DNA of 22,747 nucleotides from Rubrivivax sp. (lineage in GTDB: Bacteria > Pseudomonadota > Gammaproteobacteria > Burkholderiales > Burkholderiaceae): contig JAEUOZ010000070.1 of the NCBI GenBank assembly GCA_016790225.1, positions 1-22,747 of the forward strand, given 5' to 3'. This document shows positions 15,892-22,747 of the stretch, piece by piece. Made by a program: the position numbers and the translations under genes. Below the pieces are notes generated by a model. It made no database searches. It was not told the origin of the DNA and saw only the letters and a list, made by a program, of their open reading frames with translations. Positions within the stretch are counted from its first letter, which is position 1. Each line of letters starts with the position of its first letter.

Positions 15892-17313
15892 TCAGAGCTG
15901 GAAGATCTTGCCCGGATTGAGGATGTTGTCCGGGTCCAGCGCTCGCTTGAGCTGGCGCATCAGCGCCACCGTGCCTTCGCCGGCCTCTTCCACGAGGAAG
16001 CCCATCTTGTGCAGGCCGATGCCGTGCTCGCCGGTGCAGGTGCCCTCCAGCGCGATCGCCCTGCGCACCATCTGCATGGACAGGCGCTCGGCCAGCTCGC
16101 GCTGCGCCAGATCGCCCTCCTTGACCAGGTAGGCCAGGTGGAAGTTGCCGTCGCCCACGTGCCCGACGATGTAGTACGGCAGGCCCGAGGCATCGGCCTC
16201 CTCGATGGAGATGTCCAGGATCTCTGCCAGGCGCGAGATCGGCACGCAGGTGTCGGTGGTGACCGTGCGGCAGCCCGGGTTGGCGGCCATGCCGGCAAAG
16301 TAGGCCTTGTGCCGCGCGGTCCACAGGCGCGTGCGTTCTTCGGGCGTGCTGGCCCACTCGAAGGCCTCGCCGCCCATCTCCGCCGTGATGGCCTGCACTG
16401 TCTCGGCCTGCTCGCGCACGCTGTCCGGGCTGCCGTGAAACTCCATCAGCAGCATCGGCAGCTCGCGCAGGCCCAGCTTGCTTTGCGCATTGACGGCGCG
16501 CACCGCGTTGGCGTCCAGCAGCTCGCAGCGCGCGATGGGCACGCCCATCTGGATCACCTGGATCACCGCCTGCACCGCATGGCCCACGGCGCTGAAGTGG
16601 CACACCGCAGCGCTCACCGCCTCAGGCAGCGGATAGAGCTTGAGCGTGACTTCGGTGATCACGCCCAGCGTGCCCTCGCTGCCCACGAACAAGCGCGTGA
16701 GGTCGTAGCCGGCGCTGGACTTGCGCGCCCGCGTGCCGGTGCGGATGATCTCGCCGCGAGCCGTGACCACCTCCAGCGCCAGCACGTTCTCGCGCATGGT
16801 GCCGTAGCGCACGGCATTCGTGCCGCTGGCGCGCGTGGCGCTCATGCCGCCCAGCGTGGCATTGGCGCCGGGATCGATGGGGAAAAACAGGCCCTGGTCC
16901 TTGACCTCCCGGTTGAGCTGCTCGCGCGTGACGCCCGGCTGCACCGTGACGGTCAGGTCCTCGGCATTGACACGCAGCACGCGGTCCATGCGGCTGAGGT
17001 CCAGGCTCAGGCCGCCCTGCACGGCCAGCAGGTGGCCTTCCAGCGAGGAGCCGACGCCGAACGGGATCACCGGCACGCGCTGCGCAGCCGCCAGCCGCAC
17101 GGCCTCGGCCGCCTCGGCCGTGCTTTCGCAGAAGACCACGGCATCGGGCGGCGTGACGGGAAAGGGCGATTCATCGCGGCCATGCTGCTCGCGCACGGCG
17201 TGCGCCGTGGACAAGCGATCGCCGAAGCGCTGCCGCAGGCTCTCCAGCAGCGCCGGCGGCACCGTGCGCAGCGCGAGCGGGGGCATCACCTGGCCGGGCA
17301 AGGGAGCATTCAT
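15892..17313 (-). CDS. FAD-binding D-lactate dehydrogenase (cytochrome-type; GlcD/Dld1 family)
   Basis: The family oxidises D-lactate (or related D-2-hydroxy acids such as glycolate) and passes electrons to the respiratory chain. The 473-residue product has an N-terminal PCMH-type FAD domain at about 53-230. It includes PFGVGSSLEGH (84-94), DPGANATLGGMSATRASGTNA (148-167, the pyrophosphate-binding loop region) and FVGSEGTLGVITEVTLKL (209-226). The C-terminal FAD-oxidase domain ends in GEHGIGLHKMGFL (428-440) and DPDNILNPGKIF, the hallmark of this family. The order and motifs are closer to yeast/mammalian D-lactate dehydrogenase than to GlcD. The ATG at 17313 has GGAG six bases upstream. There is no signal peptide or membrane segment, so it is probably a peripheral or soluble enzyme. 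It is transcribed alone, divergent from the J-domain gene. Substrate is inferred. Confidence 0.92.
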   Translation of the reverse strand: MNAPLPGQVMPPLALRTVPPALLESLRQRFGDRLSTAHAVREQHGRDESPFPVTPPDAVVFCESTAEAAEAVRLAAAQRVPVIPFGVGSSLEGHLLAVQGGLSLDLSRMDRVLRVNAEDLTVTVQPGVTREQLNREVKDQGLFFPIDPGANATLGGMSATRASGTNAVRYGTMRENVLALEVVTARGEIIRTGTRARKSSAGYDLTRLFVGSEGTLGVITEVTLKLYPLPEAVSAAVCHFSAVGHAVQAVIQVIQMGVPIARCELLDANAVRAVNAQSKLGLRELPMLLMEFHGSPDSVREQAETVQAITAEMGGEAFEWASTPEERTRLWTARHKAYFAGMAANPGCRTVTTDTCVPISRLAEILDISIEEADASGLPYYIVGHVGDGNFHLAYLVKEGDLAQRELAERLSMQMVRRAIALEGTCTGEHGIGLHKMGFLVEEAGEGTVALMRQLKRALDPDNILNPGKIFQL

Positions 17314-17610
17314 GGCGGTCTCCGAAATCGTGCGGTGAGCCCGAAGCGGGCGTCAACGATTCTAGGCAGCAGGTGCAAAGCTGTGCTGGCGCAGAGCCGG
17401 GCCCGCGCGCGCGACCGAGGCCGCACCCCATCCAGCCGGCGGGACGACAGCGCGGCCTGACTGCGCAACTCTTCGCGCCCCGGGCACGGGCGTGAGGCGG
17501 CCGTGTCAAGACCGGGCCTGAACAACCGAAACCCGAGGCCATGCGACCCGCGCCAGCTAGGAGCGCGGCCGGCGCCCTTGCCCCAGCCCACCGCCCCGCC
17601 CCGCGAACCC
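17314..17610. other. Divergent intergenic region between the D-lactate dehydrogenase and J-domain/PilZ genes
   Basis: This stretch must hold promoters in both directions, but no strong pair of boxes was recognised. On the minus strand a lone TAGAAT lies about 50 bases before the oxidoreductase ATG without a good -35. A small hairpin, GCCCG-AAG-CGGGC (17339-17351), lies in the oxidoreductase leader. An alternative GTG start at 17503, preceded by GAGG, would extend the J-domain gene by 36 Pro/Arg-rich residues. Confidence 0.4.
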
Positions 17611-18336
17611 ATGGCCCCCAGCGAGCGACGCAACCTCTACCGCATCCTCTACGTCCAGCCGGAAGCGCCGTCGGAAGTCATCAAGGCCGCCTACCGCGCG
17701 CTGATGACGACGATGCGCGCACACCCCGATTTGGGCGGCGGTCACGATGAAGCCGCGCGGCTGAACGCCGCGTACGCCGTGCTCAGCGATCCGCAGCGGC
17801 GCGCCGCCTATGACCAGTCGCTGCGGCGACCGGCGCGCTTCGCTGTGCCGCCGAAGCCGCAGAAGCCGTCGGAAGTGAAGATGAAGGAGCGCGATCCGCA
17901 GTTCTGGCACCTGGAGCGCAGCTGCCCCTTCTGCGGGCAGGCCTTCGTGCGGTCCGCCGCGCCCGAGCCGCGGTGCCACCATTGCAACAGCCCGCTCACG
18001 CCCGCGCCGAACAGCGGCATCGCCAGTGCCGAGCTGCTGGGCCGCCGCCAGGGCGAGCGCTTCGAGCGCAGCAGTGAAGCGGTGCTGCGCGTGCCCGGCC
18101 ACGAAGCGGCCGAACCGGCGCGCCTGAAGGATCTGTCCCTCACCGGGCTGTCGATGTACTGTCGACCGGCGCTGGAAGCCGGCAGCGCCTTCCACATCAG
18201 TGCGCCGGGCTTCGAAGCCGTGGCGGCGGTGGTCAGCAGCCGCGCCCAGGGCAGCGGCCATACGGTGCATGCCCGGCTGCTGACGCTGCAGCTGATGCGA
18301 TCGAACGCCGGGACCTTCGTTTCGACAAAAGCCTGA
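17611..18336 (+). CDS. J-domain / zinc-ribbon / PilZ fusion protein
   Basis: The 241-residue product joins three parts. A DnaJ J-domain covers about 7-70 with the essential HPD at 38-40 and the helix IV-like ending DPQRRAAYDQS. A four-cysteine zinc ribbon, C105-x2-C108 and C122-x2-C125, comes next. A PilZ domain follows at about 143-230 with both cyclic-di-GMP-binding motifs, RxxxR (146-150) and DxSxxG (174-179). J-domains stimulate the ATPase of an Hsp70 partner, and PilZ domains sense cyclic-di-GMP, so a signal-responsive cochaperone is a reasonable inference. The ATG at 17611 begins just before the J-domain but lacks a ribosome site; a GTG at 17503 with GAGG upstream is a real alternative. 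No membrane segment. Convergent with the unknown gene at 18424-18726. Confidence 0.9.
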   Translation: MAPSERRNLYRILYVQPEAPSEVIKAAYRALMTTMRAHPDLGGGHDEAARLNAAYAVLSDPQRRAAYDQSLRRPARFAVPPKPQKPSEVKMKERDPQFWHLERSCPFCGQAFVRSAAPEPRCHHCNSPLTPAPNSGIASAELLGRRQGERFERSSEAVLRVPGHEAAEPARLKDLSLTGLSMYCRPALEAGSAFHISAPGFEAVAAVVSSRAQGSGHTVHARLLTLQLMRSNAGTFVSTKA

Positions 18337-18357
18337 GCCGAGGCGAAAGCCTGGCTC
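18335..18357. terminator. Stem-loop with GAAA tetraloop at the end of the J-domain/PilZ gene
   Basis: GAGCC (18335-18339) pairs with GGCTC (18353-18357) and AGGC (18341-18344) with GCCT (18349-18352), closing a GAAA tetraloop, with a single bulged G at 18340. The stem begins inside the TGA stop. It has no T-run, and lies in an 87-base gap before the end of a convergent gene. Confidence 0.4.
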
Positions 18358-18423
18358 GGCCGGTACGAGGCCGGCAAGCTTGGCCTGCCCGCGGCCACGT
18401 GCTCCGAGGGGCGGCGAGCCGTC

Positions 18424-18726
18424 TCAGCCCAGCGTCTGGTCCAGCAGATCCACGCGCAGCGGCGAGCGCCCCACAGCACCGGTCACTGCCCGGGCGTAGG
18501 CCTGGGCCCAGGCCTCGTCGCCAAAGCCCGCGGGGCCCGCCGCGTCGGCCACGGCCAGGATCTTGTCGGCAAACAGCAGCTTGCCGCTGGCGCGCGCCGG
18601 CACGCAGTCCAGCCGCACGAACTCCTGATCCAGCCAGCGCCGCGCGTCTTCCAGCGGCAGGGGATCGGCCGCATGCACCAGGCGCTCATCGGCCGGGCCA
18701 AAACGGATCATCACTTCCACTCGCAT
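18424..18726 (-). CDS. Conserved-looking hypothetical protein, 100 residues
   Basis: I do not recognise this family. The product (MRVEVMIRFGPADERLVH.. to ..DLLDQTLG) is a small, slightly acidic, soluble protein without Cys motifs, signal peptide or membrane segment. It begins with a beta-strand-like segment and has a helical middle. The ATG at 18726 is preceded by TTGAGGAC, a good ribosome site about nine bases away. A TTG five codons upstream is possible but less likely. It is convergent with the J-domain/PilZ gene and divergent from the cobalamin adenosyltransferase gene. Coding is supported by the ribosome site, by an ordinary residue composition and by the gap it would otherwise leave, not by homology. 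Confidence 0.65.
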   Translation of the reverse strand: MRVEVMIRFGPADERLVHAADPLPLEDARRWLDQEFVRLDCVPARASGKLLFADKILAVADAAGPAGFGDEAWAQAYARAVTGAVGRSPLRVDLLDQTLG

Positions 18727-18804
18727 GATCGATGTCCTCAAGGGTCAGTCACGATCGGGGTTCGCGGGGCTGCGAACCGCTGCAAGCCTGTCACGCTAGT
18801 GCGC

Positions 18805-18832
18805 TTGCGCCGGATCCGCCTTGCGCAGGATC
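18805..18832. repeat. Imperfect 12-bp direct repeat upstream of the cobalamin adenosyltransferase gene
   Basis: TTGCGCCGGATC (18805-18816) and TTGCGCAGGATC (18821-18832) differ at one base and are 16 bases apart start to start. They lie about 105-130 bases before the adenosyltransferase ATG in a divergent intergenic region, so they could be tandem protein-binding sites. Nothing identifies a binding protein. Confidence 0.35.
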
Positions 18833-18860
18833 GAAGCGCGGTGACTCTGGCCGAGGCTTG

Positions 18861-18888
18861 CCCAGGCCCAGGCCCGGTCCCGGTCCCA
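18861..18888. repeat. Short tandem hexamer repeat (CCCAGG x2, CCCGGT x2)
   Basis: Four consecutive six-base units, CCCAGG twice then CCCGGT twice, followed by a partial unit CCCA, end 47 bases before the adenosyltransferase ATG. The tract is visible directly; it may be a slippage-prone spacer without function. Confidence 0.5.
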
Positions 18889-18935
18889 AGCCCATGCACC
18901 AGCGACGCGAAGGACCACTCCTGCACAATGCCACG

Positions 18936-19511
18936 ATGGGACAACGCCTCACGCAGATCGCCACCCGCACCGGTGACGCCGGCACCACGGGCCTGGGCGA
19001 CGGCTCGCGCGTGGCCAAGGATCACCTGCGCGTGCAGGCCATGGGCGATGTCGACGAGCTGAACTCCACGCTGGGCGTGATCCTGGCCGAGCCGCTGCCG
19101 GCCGAGGTGCGCGAGCTGCTGGTCGTGGTGCAGCACGAACTCTTCAACCTGGGCGGCGAGCTGTCGATCCCGGGCTTCGAGCTGCTCAAGCCGGCCGCCG
19201 TGCTGCGCCTGGACGAGGCGCTGCAGCAGCATAACGCCCAGCTTCCGCCGCTCAAGGAATTCATCCTGCCGGCCGGCACGCGCAGCGCGGCGCTGGCGCA
19301 TGTCAGCCGCACGGTCGCTCGGCGTGCGGAACGCGCGGTGGTGGCCCTGGGAGCGGCCGAGCCGGTGAATGCCGCCCCGCGCCAGTACCTCAATCGCCTG
19401 TCGGATCTGCTGTTCGTGCTGGCGCGCGTGCTCAACCGCGCCAACCTCGACGGCCTGGGCGGCGACGACGTGTACTGGCGCAGCGAGCGCCTGGCCCGCG
19501 AGGGCGGCTGA
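18936..19511 (+). CDS. ATP:cob(I)alamin adenosyltransferase, PduO type
   Basis: This enzyme transfers the adenosyl group of ATP to cob(I)alamin, producing adenosylcobalamin for enzymes such as methylmalonyl-CoA mutase. The 191-residue product has the PduO/MMAB-family N-terminal ATP-binding segment TRTGDAGTTGLGDGSRVAKDH (about 10-30). It also has the conserved GDVDELNSTLG, the basic block SRTVARRAERAVV, and YLNRLSDLLFVLARVLN near the C-terminus. These are the trimer-interface and active-site elements of this type, and the length fits a single-domain member. The ATG at 18936 gives the usual N-terminus, although the ribosome site is poor. No cobalamin riboswitch box was seen upstream. It is followed by a stem-loop at 19528-19548, so it is probably transcribed apart from atzF. 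Confidence 0.95.
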   Translation: MGQRLTQIATRTGDAGTTGLGDGSRVAKDHLRVQAMGDVDELNSTLGVILAEPLPAEVRELLVVVQHELFNLGGELSIPGFELLKPAAVLRLDEALQQHNAQLPPLKEFILPAGTRSAALAHVSRTVARRAERAVVALGAAEPVNAAPRQYLNRLSDLLFVLARVLNRANLDGLGGDDVYWRSERLAREGG

Positions 19512-19527
19512 CCCCTTCGACGACAGG

Positions 19528-19548
19528 GCCAACCGGCGTCCGGTTGGC
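19528..19548 (+). terminator. Candidate terminator hairpin after the cobalamin adenosyltransferase gene
   Basis: GCCAACCGG (19528-19536) and CCGGTTGGC (19540-19548) form a perfect 9-bp stem with a three-base CGT loop, 16 bases after the stop codon. There is no T-run afterwards, but this is the strongest perfect hairpin in the window and it sits at the expected boundary between two functional units. Confidence 0.5.
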
Positions 19549-19568
19549 ATGCTTCATGCGTGTGCTGG

Positions 19569-19580
19569 CTTGTATACCAG
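19569..19580. promoter_or_regulatory. GntR/FCD-type operator-like palindrome before atzF
   Basis: CTTGTATACCAG is a near-perfect 12-base palindrome (one mismatched pair) around GTATAC, ending 13 bases before the atzF ATG. GntR-family regulators of the FCD group are known to bind sites of the form TNGTATACNA. No regulator gene is in the window and no good -35/-10 pair could be fitted around it, so this is tentative. Confidence 0.35.
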
Positions 19581-19593
19581 TACGTGCACCAAT

Positions 19594-21390
19594 ATGCTGC
19601 CTGCCGCCGACCCCGCTGCCGCGCCCGAAGGCCTTGCCGCCTGGCGTGAGCGGGTGCTGGCCGACCCCGACGCGCTGCTGCCTGCGCTGCAGCGCTGCCG
19701 GGCTTCAGCGCAGGCCGCGTCGGCCCATTCCATCTGGATCAGCCTGGCCACGCCGGCGCAGTGGCAGCAGCAACTGGACACGCTGGCGGCCAGGCTGGCC
19801 GAGCCGCTGTCTCGCGCCGAACTGGTGCGGCGCTACCCGTTGCTGGGCGTGCCCTTCGCCGCCAAGGACAACATCGACATTGCCGGCGTGCCCACCACCG
19901 CCGCCTGCCCGGCTTTTGCCTACCTGCCCGCACGCCATGCCACGGTGGTGCAGAAGCTGGTCGATGCCGGCGCGCTGTGGCTGGGCAAGACCAACCTCGA
20001 CCAGTTCGCCACCGGCCTGGTGGGCACGCGTTCGCCCTACGGCCGGCCGAGCAGCGCCTTCGATGCCGAGCGCATCAGCGGCGGCTCCAGCTCCGGCTCG
20101 TCGGTGGCCGTGGCGCGTGGTCAGGTGGCTTTTGCACTGGGCACTGACACGGCGGGCTCGGGCCGCGTGCCGGCGCTGTTCAACGGCTTGGTCGGGCTGA
20201 AGCCCACGCCGGGCCGCGTCAGCACCGCCGGTGTGGTGCCGGCCTGCCGCAGCATCGATTGCGTGTCGGTGTTTGCCCATGGCGTCGACGATGCCGCGCA
20301 GGTGCTTGCCGTGCTGGAAGGCGCCGATCCACTCGACGCCTACAGCGACTTCCGCCCGGGCCCGGCGCGCCTGCCCTGGCCGCTGCGCATCGGCGTGCCG
20401 GCGCAGCCCGAGTTCTTTGGCGACGCCGGTTACGCACCCTGCTTCGACGCCGCACAGGCCCAGGCCCGCGAGCACGGCCATCAGGTAGTGGCGATGGACT
20501 TCGCGCCGCTGTTCGAGGTGGCGGCCCTGCTCTATGAAGGCCCGTGGGTGGCCGAGCGCCACACCGTCGTGCAGCAGCTGCTGGCCGAGCGGCCCGAGAC
20601 ACTGGACGACACCGTGCGCCGCGTGATCAGCCGCGCTGTCGGCCTGAGCGCCACGCAGACCTTCGAGGCGATGTACCGCCTGCGCGCACTGCAGGCGCGG
20701 CTCCGCACGCTGTGGCAGCAGGTGGACGTGCTGATGGTGCCCAGCGCGCCGGGGCATCCGCGCTTTGCCGAGGTCGATGCCGATCCGGTGGGCGTCAATG
20801 CCAAGCTCGGCACCTACACCAACTTCGTCAACCTGCTGGGCTGGAGCGCGCTGGCCGTGCCGGCCGGCCGCACTGATAAGGGCCTGCCCTTCGGCCTGAC
20901 CTTCATCGCCCCCGGCGGCGCCGATGTCGCGCTGCTCGATCTGGCGCGGCGCTGGCAGGGCCTGCCGCCCGCGCCGGCCGATGCGTCCGGCCCGGCGGTG
21001 CAGCCCACGCTGCCGATCGCCGTGGTCGGCGCGCACCTGTCCGGCCTGCCGCTGAACGGCCAGCTGCTCGAACGCGGTGCCGTGCTGCGCGAGGCCACGC
21101 GCACCGCGCCGCACTACCGGCTCTATGCCTTGCCCGGCACGCAGCCGCCCAAGCCGGGGCTGCAGCGCGTGGCCGAAGGCGGCGCGGCCATCGAGCTCGA
21201 GGTCTGGGACATGCCGCAAGCCGCCCTGGGCTCGTTCCTTGCGTTGATCCCGCCGCCGCTGGGGCTGGGCTCGGTGCAGCTGGCCGACGGCAGCAACGTG
21301 CACGGCTTCCTGTGCGAAGCGCATGCGCTGACCGGGGCACGCGACATCAGCCACCACGGCGGCTGGCGCGCCTATCTCGCAACCCTCTGA
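19594..21390 (+). CDS. atzF: Allophanate hydrolase
   Basis: The enzyme hydrolyses allophanate to ammonia and CO2, the last step in using urea (with urea carboxylase), biuret or s-triazines as nitrogen source. The 598-residue product has an amidase-signature domain (about 1-450) with the Ser-cisSer-Lys triad at Lys91 (FAAKDNIDIAG), Ser165 (GGSSSGSS) and Ser189 (DTAGSG). As I recall, these are the same residue numbers as in AtzF of Pseudomonas sp. ADP, which supports the start at 19594 over the in-frame ATG at 19549. The AtzF-type C-terminal domain begins near 473 (LPIAVVGAHLSGLPLNGQL) and ends with EVWDMP...GFLCEAH, so both domains are present. The ribosome site is weak. No carboxylase or biuret hydrolase is visible on this side. 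A substrate-binding protein gene follows after 16 bases, so the pathway's upstream steps probably lie beyond the window. Confidence 0.95.
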   Translation: MLPAADPAAAPEGLAAWRERVLADPDALLPALQRCRASAQAASAHSIWISLATPAQWQQQLDTLAARLAEPLSRAELVRRYPLLGVPFAAKDNIDIAGVPTTAACPAFAYLPARHATVVQKLVDAGALWLGKTNLDQFATGLVGTRSPYGRPSSAFDAERISGGSSSGSSVAVARGQVAFALGTDTAGSGRVPALFNGLVGLKPTPGRVSTAGVVPACRSIDCVSVFAHGVDDAAQVLAVLEGADPLDAYSDFRPGPARLPWPLRIGVPAQPEFFGDAGYAPCFDAAQAQAREHGHQVVAMDFAPLFEVAALLYEGPWVAERHTVVQQLLAERPETLDDTVRRVISRAVGLSATQTFEAMYRLRALQARLRTLWQQVDVLMVPSAPGHPRFAEVDADPVGVNAKLGTYTNFVNLLGWSALAVPAGRTDKGLPFGLTFIAPGGADVALLDLARRWQGLPPAPADASGPAVQPTLPIAVVGAHLSGLPLNGQLLERGAVLREATRTAPHYRLYALPGTQPPKPGLQRVAEGGAAIELEVWDMPQAALGSFLALIPPPLGLGSVQLADGSNVHGFLCEAHALTGARDISHHGGWRAYLATL

Positions 21391-21406
21391 CTCCTGGAGC
21401 CAAACC

Positions 21407-22747
21407 ATGGACCGACGCGACTTCCTCACCAGCGGTGCCGCCCTTGGCGCCTTGCCCCTGGCCGCCCACGCCCAGGCCCGGCCCAAGGACGTGCTGATCG
21501 TCGCCAACGAGTTCGGCCCGAACTCGCTGGACATCCACACCGTCGGCGCCAACCGGCCCAGCTACGGCGTGAGCTGGCTGGTCTACGACCGGCTGATGAC
21601 CTACGGCAAGCGCACGCTGCCCGACGGCCGCGTCGCCTACGACCGCAACAAGCTCGAGCCCGAGCTGGCCGAAAGCTGGCAGATGGCGCCGGACGGCATG
21701 TCGGTGACCTTCAAGCTGCGCAAGAACGCCAAGTTCCACGACGGCACGCCGGTGACCGCCAAGGACGTGAAGTGGAGCTTCGACCGCGCCGTCACCGTGG
21801 GCGGCTTCCCCACCTTCCAGATGGCCGCGGGCTCGCTGGAAAAGCCCGAGCAGTTCGAGGTGGTCGATGACCACACCTTCCGCGTCAAGTTCATCCGCAA
21901 GGACAAGCTGACGATGAACGACCTGGCCGTCGTCGTGCCCTGCGTCTTCAACAGCGAACTGGTGAAGAAGAACGCCACGCCGCAGGATCCGTGGGGCCTG
22001 GCCTGGACGCGCAACAACGTGGCCGGCGGCGGTGCCTTCAAGGTCGAGGCCTTCCGCCCCGGTCAGGAAATCGTCTACGTGCGCTACGACGAGTGGAAGA
22101 ACGGCCCGATGCCGAAGTTGCGCCGCATCGTGCAGCGCGACGTGCCCAACGCCGGCAACCGCCGTGCGCTGCTGCTCAAGGGCGACATCGACATGACCTA
22201 CGACCTGCCGCCGAAGGACTTCGCCGAGTTGAGCGAAGACACCGCGCGCATCAAGGTCAGCTCGATGCCCATCGAGAACTCGATGTTCTACCTGGGCATG
22301 AACACCACCAAGCCGCCCTTCGACAACCCGAAGGTGCGGCAGGCGGTGGCCTATGCATTGCCCTACGAGAAGATCTTCGACAACGCCTTCTACGGCCGCG
22401 CGGCCAAGCTGTGGGGCGGCAGCGACCCGGTCAAGTCCATCGCCTGGCCGCAGCCCACCTGGTACCGCACCGACCTGGCCAAGGCCAAGGCGCTGATGGT
22501 CGAGGCCGGCGTGCCCAACGGCTTCGAGACCACGCTCAGCTTCGACCTGGGCGGCGCCACCATCGGCGAGCCCGCGGCGGTGCTGACGCAGGAGGCGCTG
22601 GCCGCCATCGGCATCAAGGCGCAGATCAACAAGATCCCCGGCGCCACCTGGCGCGCGGCGCTGCTGAAGAAGGACATGCCGATGATCCTCAACCGCTTCG
22701 GCGGCTGGCTGGACTACCCGGAGTACTTCTTCTTCTGGTGCTACCAC
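21407..22747 (+). CDS. ABC transporter substrate-binding protein, family 5 (partial, runs off the right edge)
   Basis: This is a periplasmic solute receptor of the peptide/opine/nickel (SBP_bac_5) type, which delivers ligand to an ABC permease. 447 residues are visible without a stop. A Tat-type signal starts MDRRDFLTSGAALGALPLAAHAQA, with cleavage likely after AHA. Family features follow: the N-terminal strand DVLIVANEFGPNSLD, the hallmark LEPELAESWQMAPDGMSVTFKLRKNAKFHDGTPVTAKDVKWSF, and NPKVRQAVAYALPYEKI later on. Normal length is about 510-540, so roughly 70-90 residues are missing. The ATG at 21407 has GGAG seven bases upstream and lies 16 bases after atzF, so the two are co-transcribed. 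Permease and ATPase genes should follow. The ligand is unknown; a nitrogenous compound that yields allophanate is the natural guess from context. Confidence 0.93.
   Translation, partial: MDRRDFLTSGAALGALPLAAHAQARPKDVLIVANEFGPNSLDIHTVGANRPSYGVSWLVYDRLMTYGKRTLPDGRVAYDRNKLEPELAESWQMAPDGMSVTFKLRKNAKFHDGTPVTAKDVKWSFDRAVTVGGFPTFQMAAGSLEKPEQFEVVDDHTFRVKFIRKDKLTMNDLAVVVPCVFNSELVKKNATPQDPWGLAWTRNNVAGGGAFKVEAFRPGQEIVYVRYDEWKNGPMPKLRRIVQRDVPNAGNRRALLLKGDIDMTYDLPPKDFAELSEDTARIKVSSMPIENSMFYLGMNTTKPPFDNPKVRQAVAYALPYEKIFDNAFYGRAAKLWGGSDPVKSIAWPQPTWYRTDLAKAKALMVEAGVPNGFETTLSFDLGGATIGEPAAVLTQEALAAIGIKAQINKIPGATWRAALLKKDMPMILNRFGGWLDYPEYFFFWCYH

Noticed and set aside
15061..17460. Plus-strand open frame of about 800 codons crossing several genes
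   Set aside because: It runs through the DUF6502 gene, the lipoprotein gene and the antisense of the oxidoreductase, all with better support.
18727..18935. Cobalamin riboswitch upstream of the adenosyltransferase
   Set aside because: No B12-box-like sequence or multi-helix arrangement was found in this 209-base region.
19705..21552. Minus-strand open frame of about 615 codons opposite atzF
   Set aside because: atzF is certain from its triad and both domains; the antisense frame has no motif and spans the atzF-receptor boundary.
21347..22747. Minus-strand open frame opposite the substrate-binding protein
   Set aside because: The plus strand carries a Tat signal, a ribosome site and family motifs; the minus frame shows none.

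Overview
The window is GC-rich (about 70%), densely coded and bacterial. Gene content points to a betaproteobacterium of the order Burkholderiales, in the Rubrivivax/Ideonella/Methylibium-like group. The pointers are a ParB typical of chromosomal parAB loci, a prkA-yeaH-spoVR set, a DUF6502-type protein, an AtzF-type allophanate hydrolase, and a REP-like hairpin repeat of a kind I recall from that group. The assignment comes from recognising protein families, not from a database search. No rRNA, tRNA, CRISPR array, insertion sequence or prophage gene was seen.

Layout, left to right. (1) 19-909: parB, complete, then a 356-base gap. (2) 1266-6176: prkA (serine protein kinase/AAA+ ATPase), yeaH (DUF444, VWA domain) and a SpoVR-family gene, all on +. 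This is the stress and starvation module known from enterobacteria. A three-hairpin REP-like element lies between prkA and yeaH, and leucine codon use changes across it. (3) 14340-6270, minus strand: four genes all predicted to act outside the cytoplasm or in the membrane. They encode a beta-propeller lipoprotein, an exported (Tat-like) protein-L-isoaspartate methyltransferase, a polytopic membrane spermidine-synthase-like protein, and a secreted subtilisin-family protease. (4) 14406-15850, plus strand, divergent from (3): a DUF6502-type putative DNA-binding protein overlapping by four bases with a small lipoprotein gene. A 19-bp palindrome sits almost exactly midway between the two divergent starts.

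(5) 17313-15892, minus: an FAD-linked D-lactate dehydrogenase-type oxidoreductase. (6) 17611-18336, plus: an unusual J-domain/zinc-ribbon/PilZ fusion protein, convergent with a 100-residue unknown gene (18726-18424). (7) 18936-19511, plus: a PduO-type ATP:cob(I)alamin adenosyltransferase. (8) 19594-22747, plus: allophanate hydrolase (atzF) followed 16 bases later by a family-5 ABC-transporter substrate-binding protein that runs off the right edge. This is probably the start of a nitrogen-scavenging operon for an allophanate-yielding compound.

Most interesting for follow-up are the possible envelope protein-damage locus in (3), its shared operator with the DUF6502/lipoprotein pair in (4), and the c-di-GMP-motif-bearing J-domain fusion in (6). 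Each is built from known families. What looks new is the combination, and that is inference.
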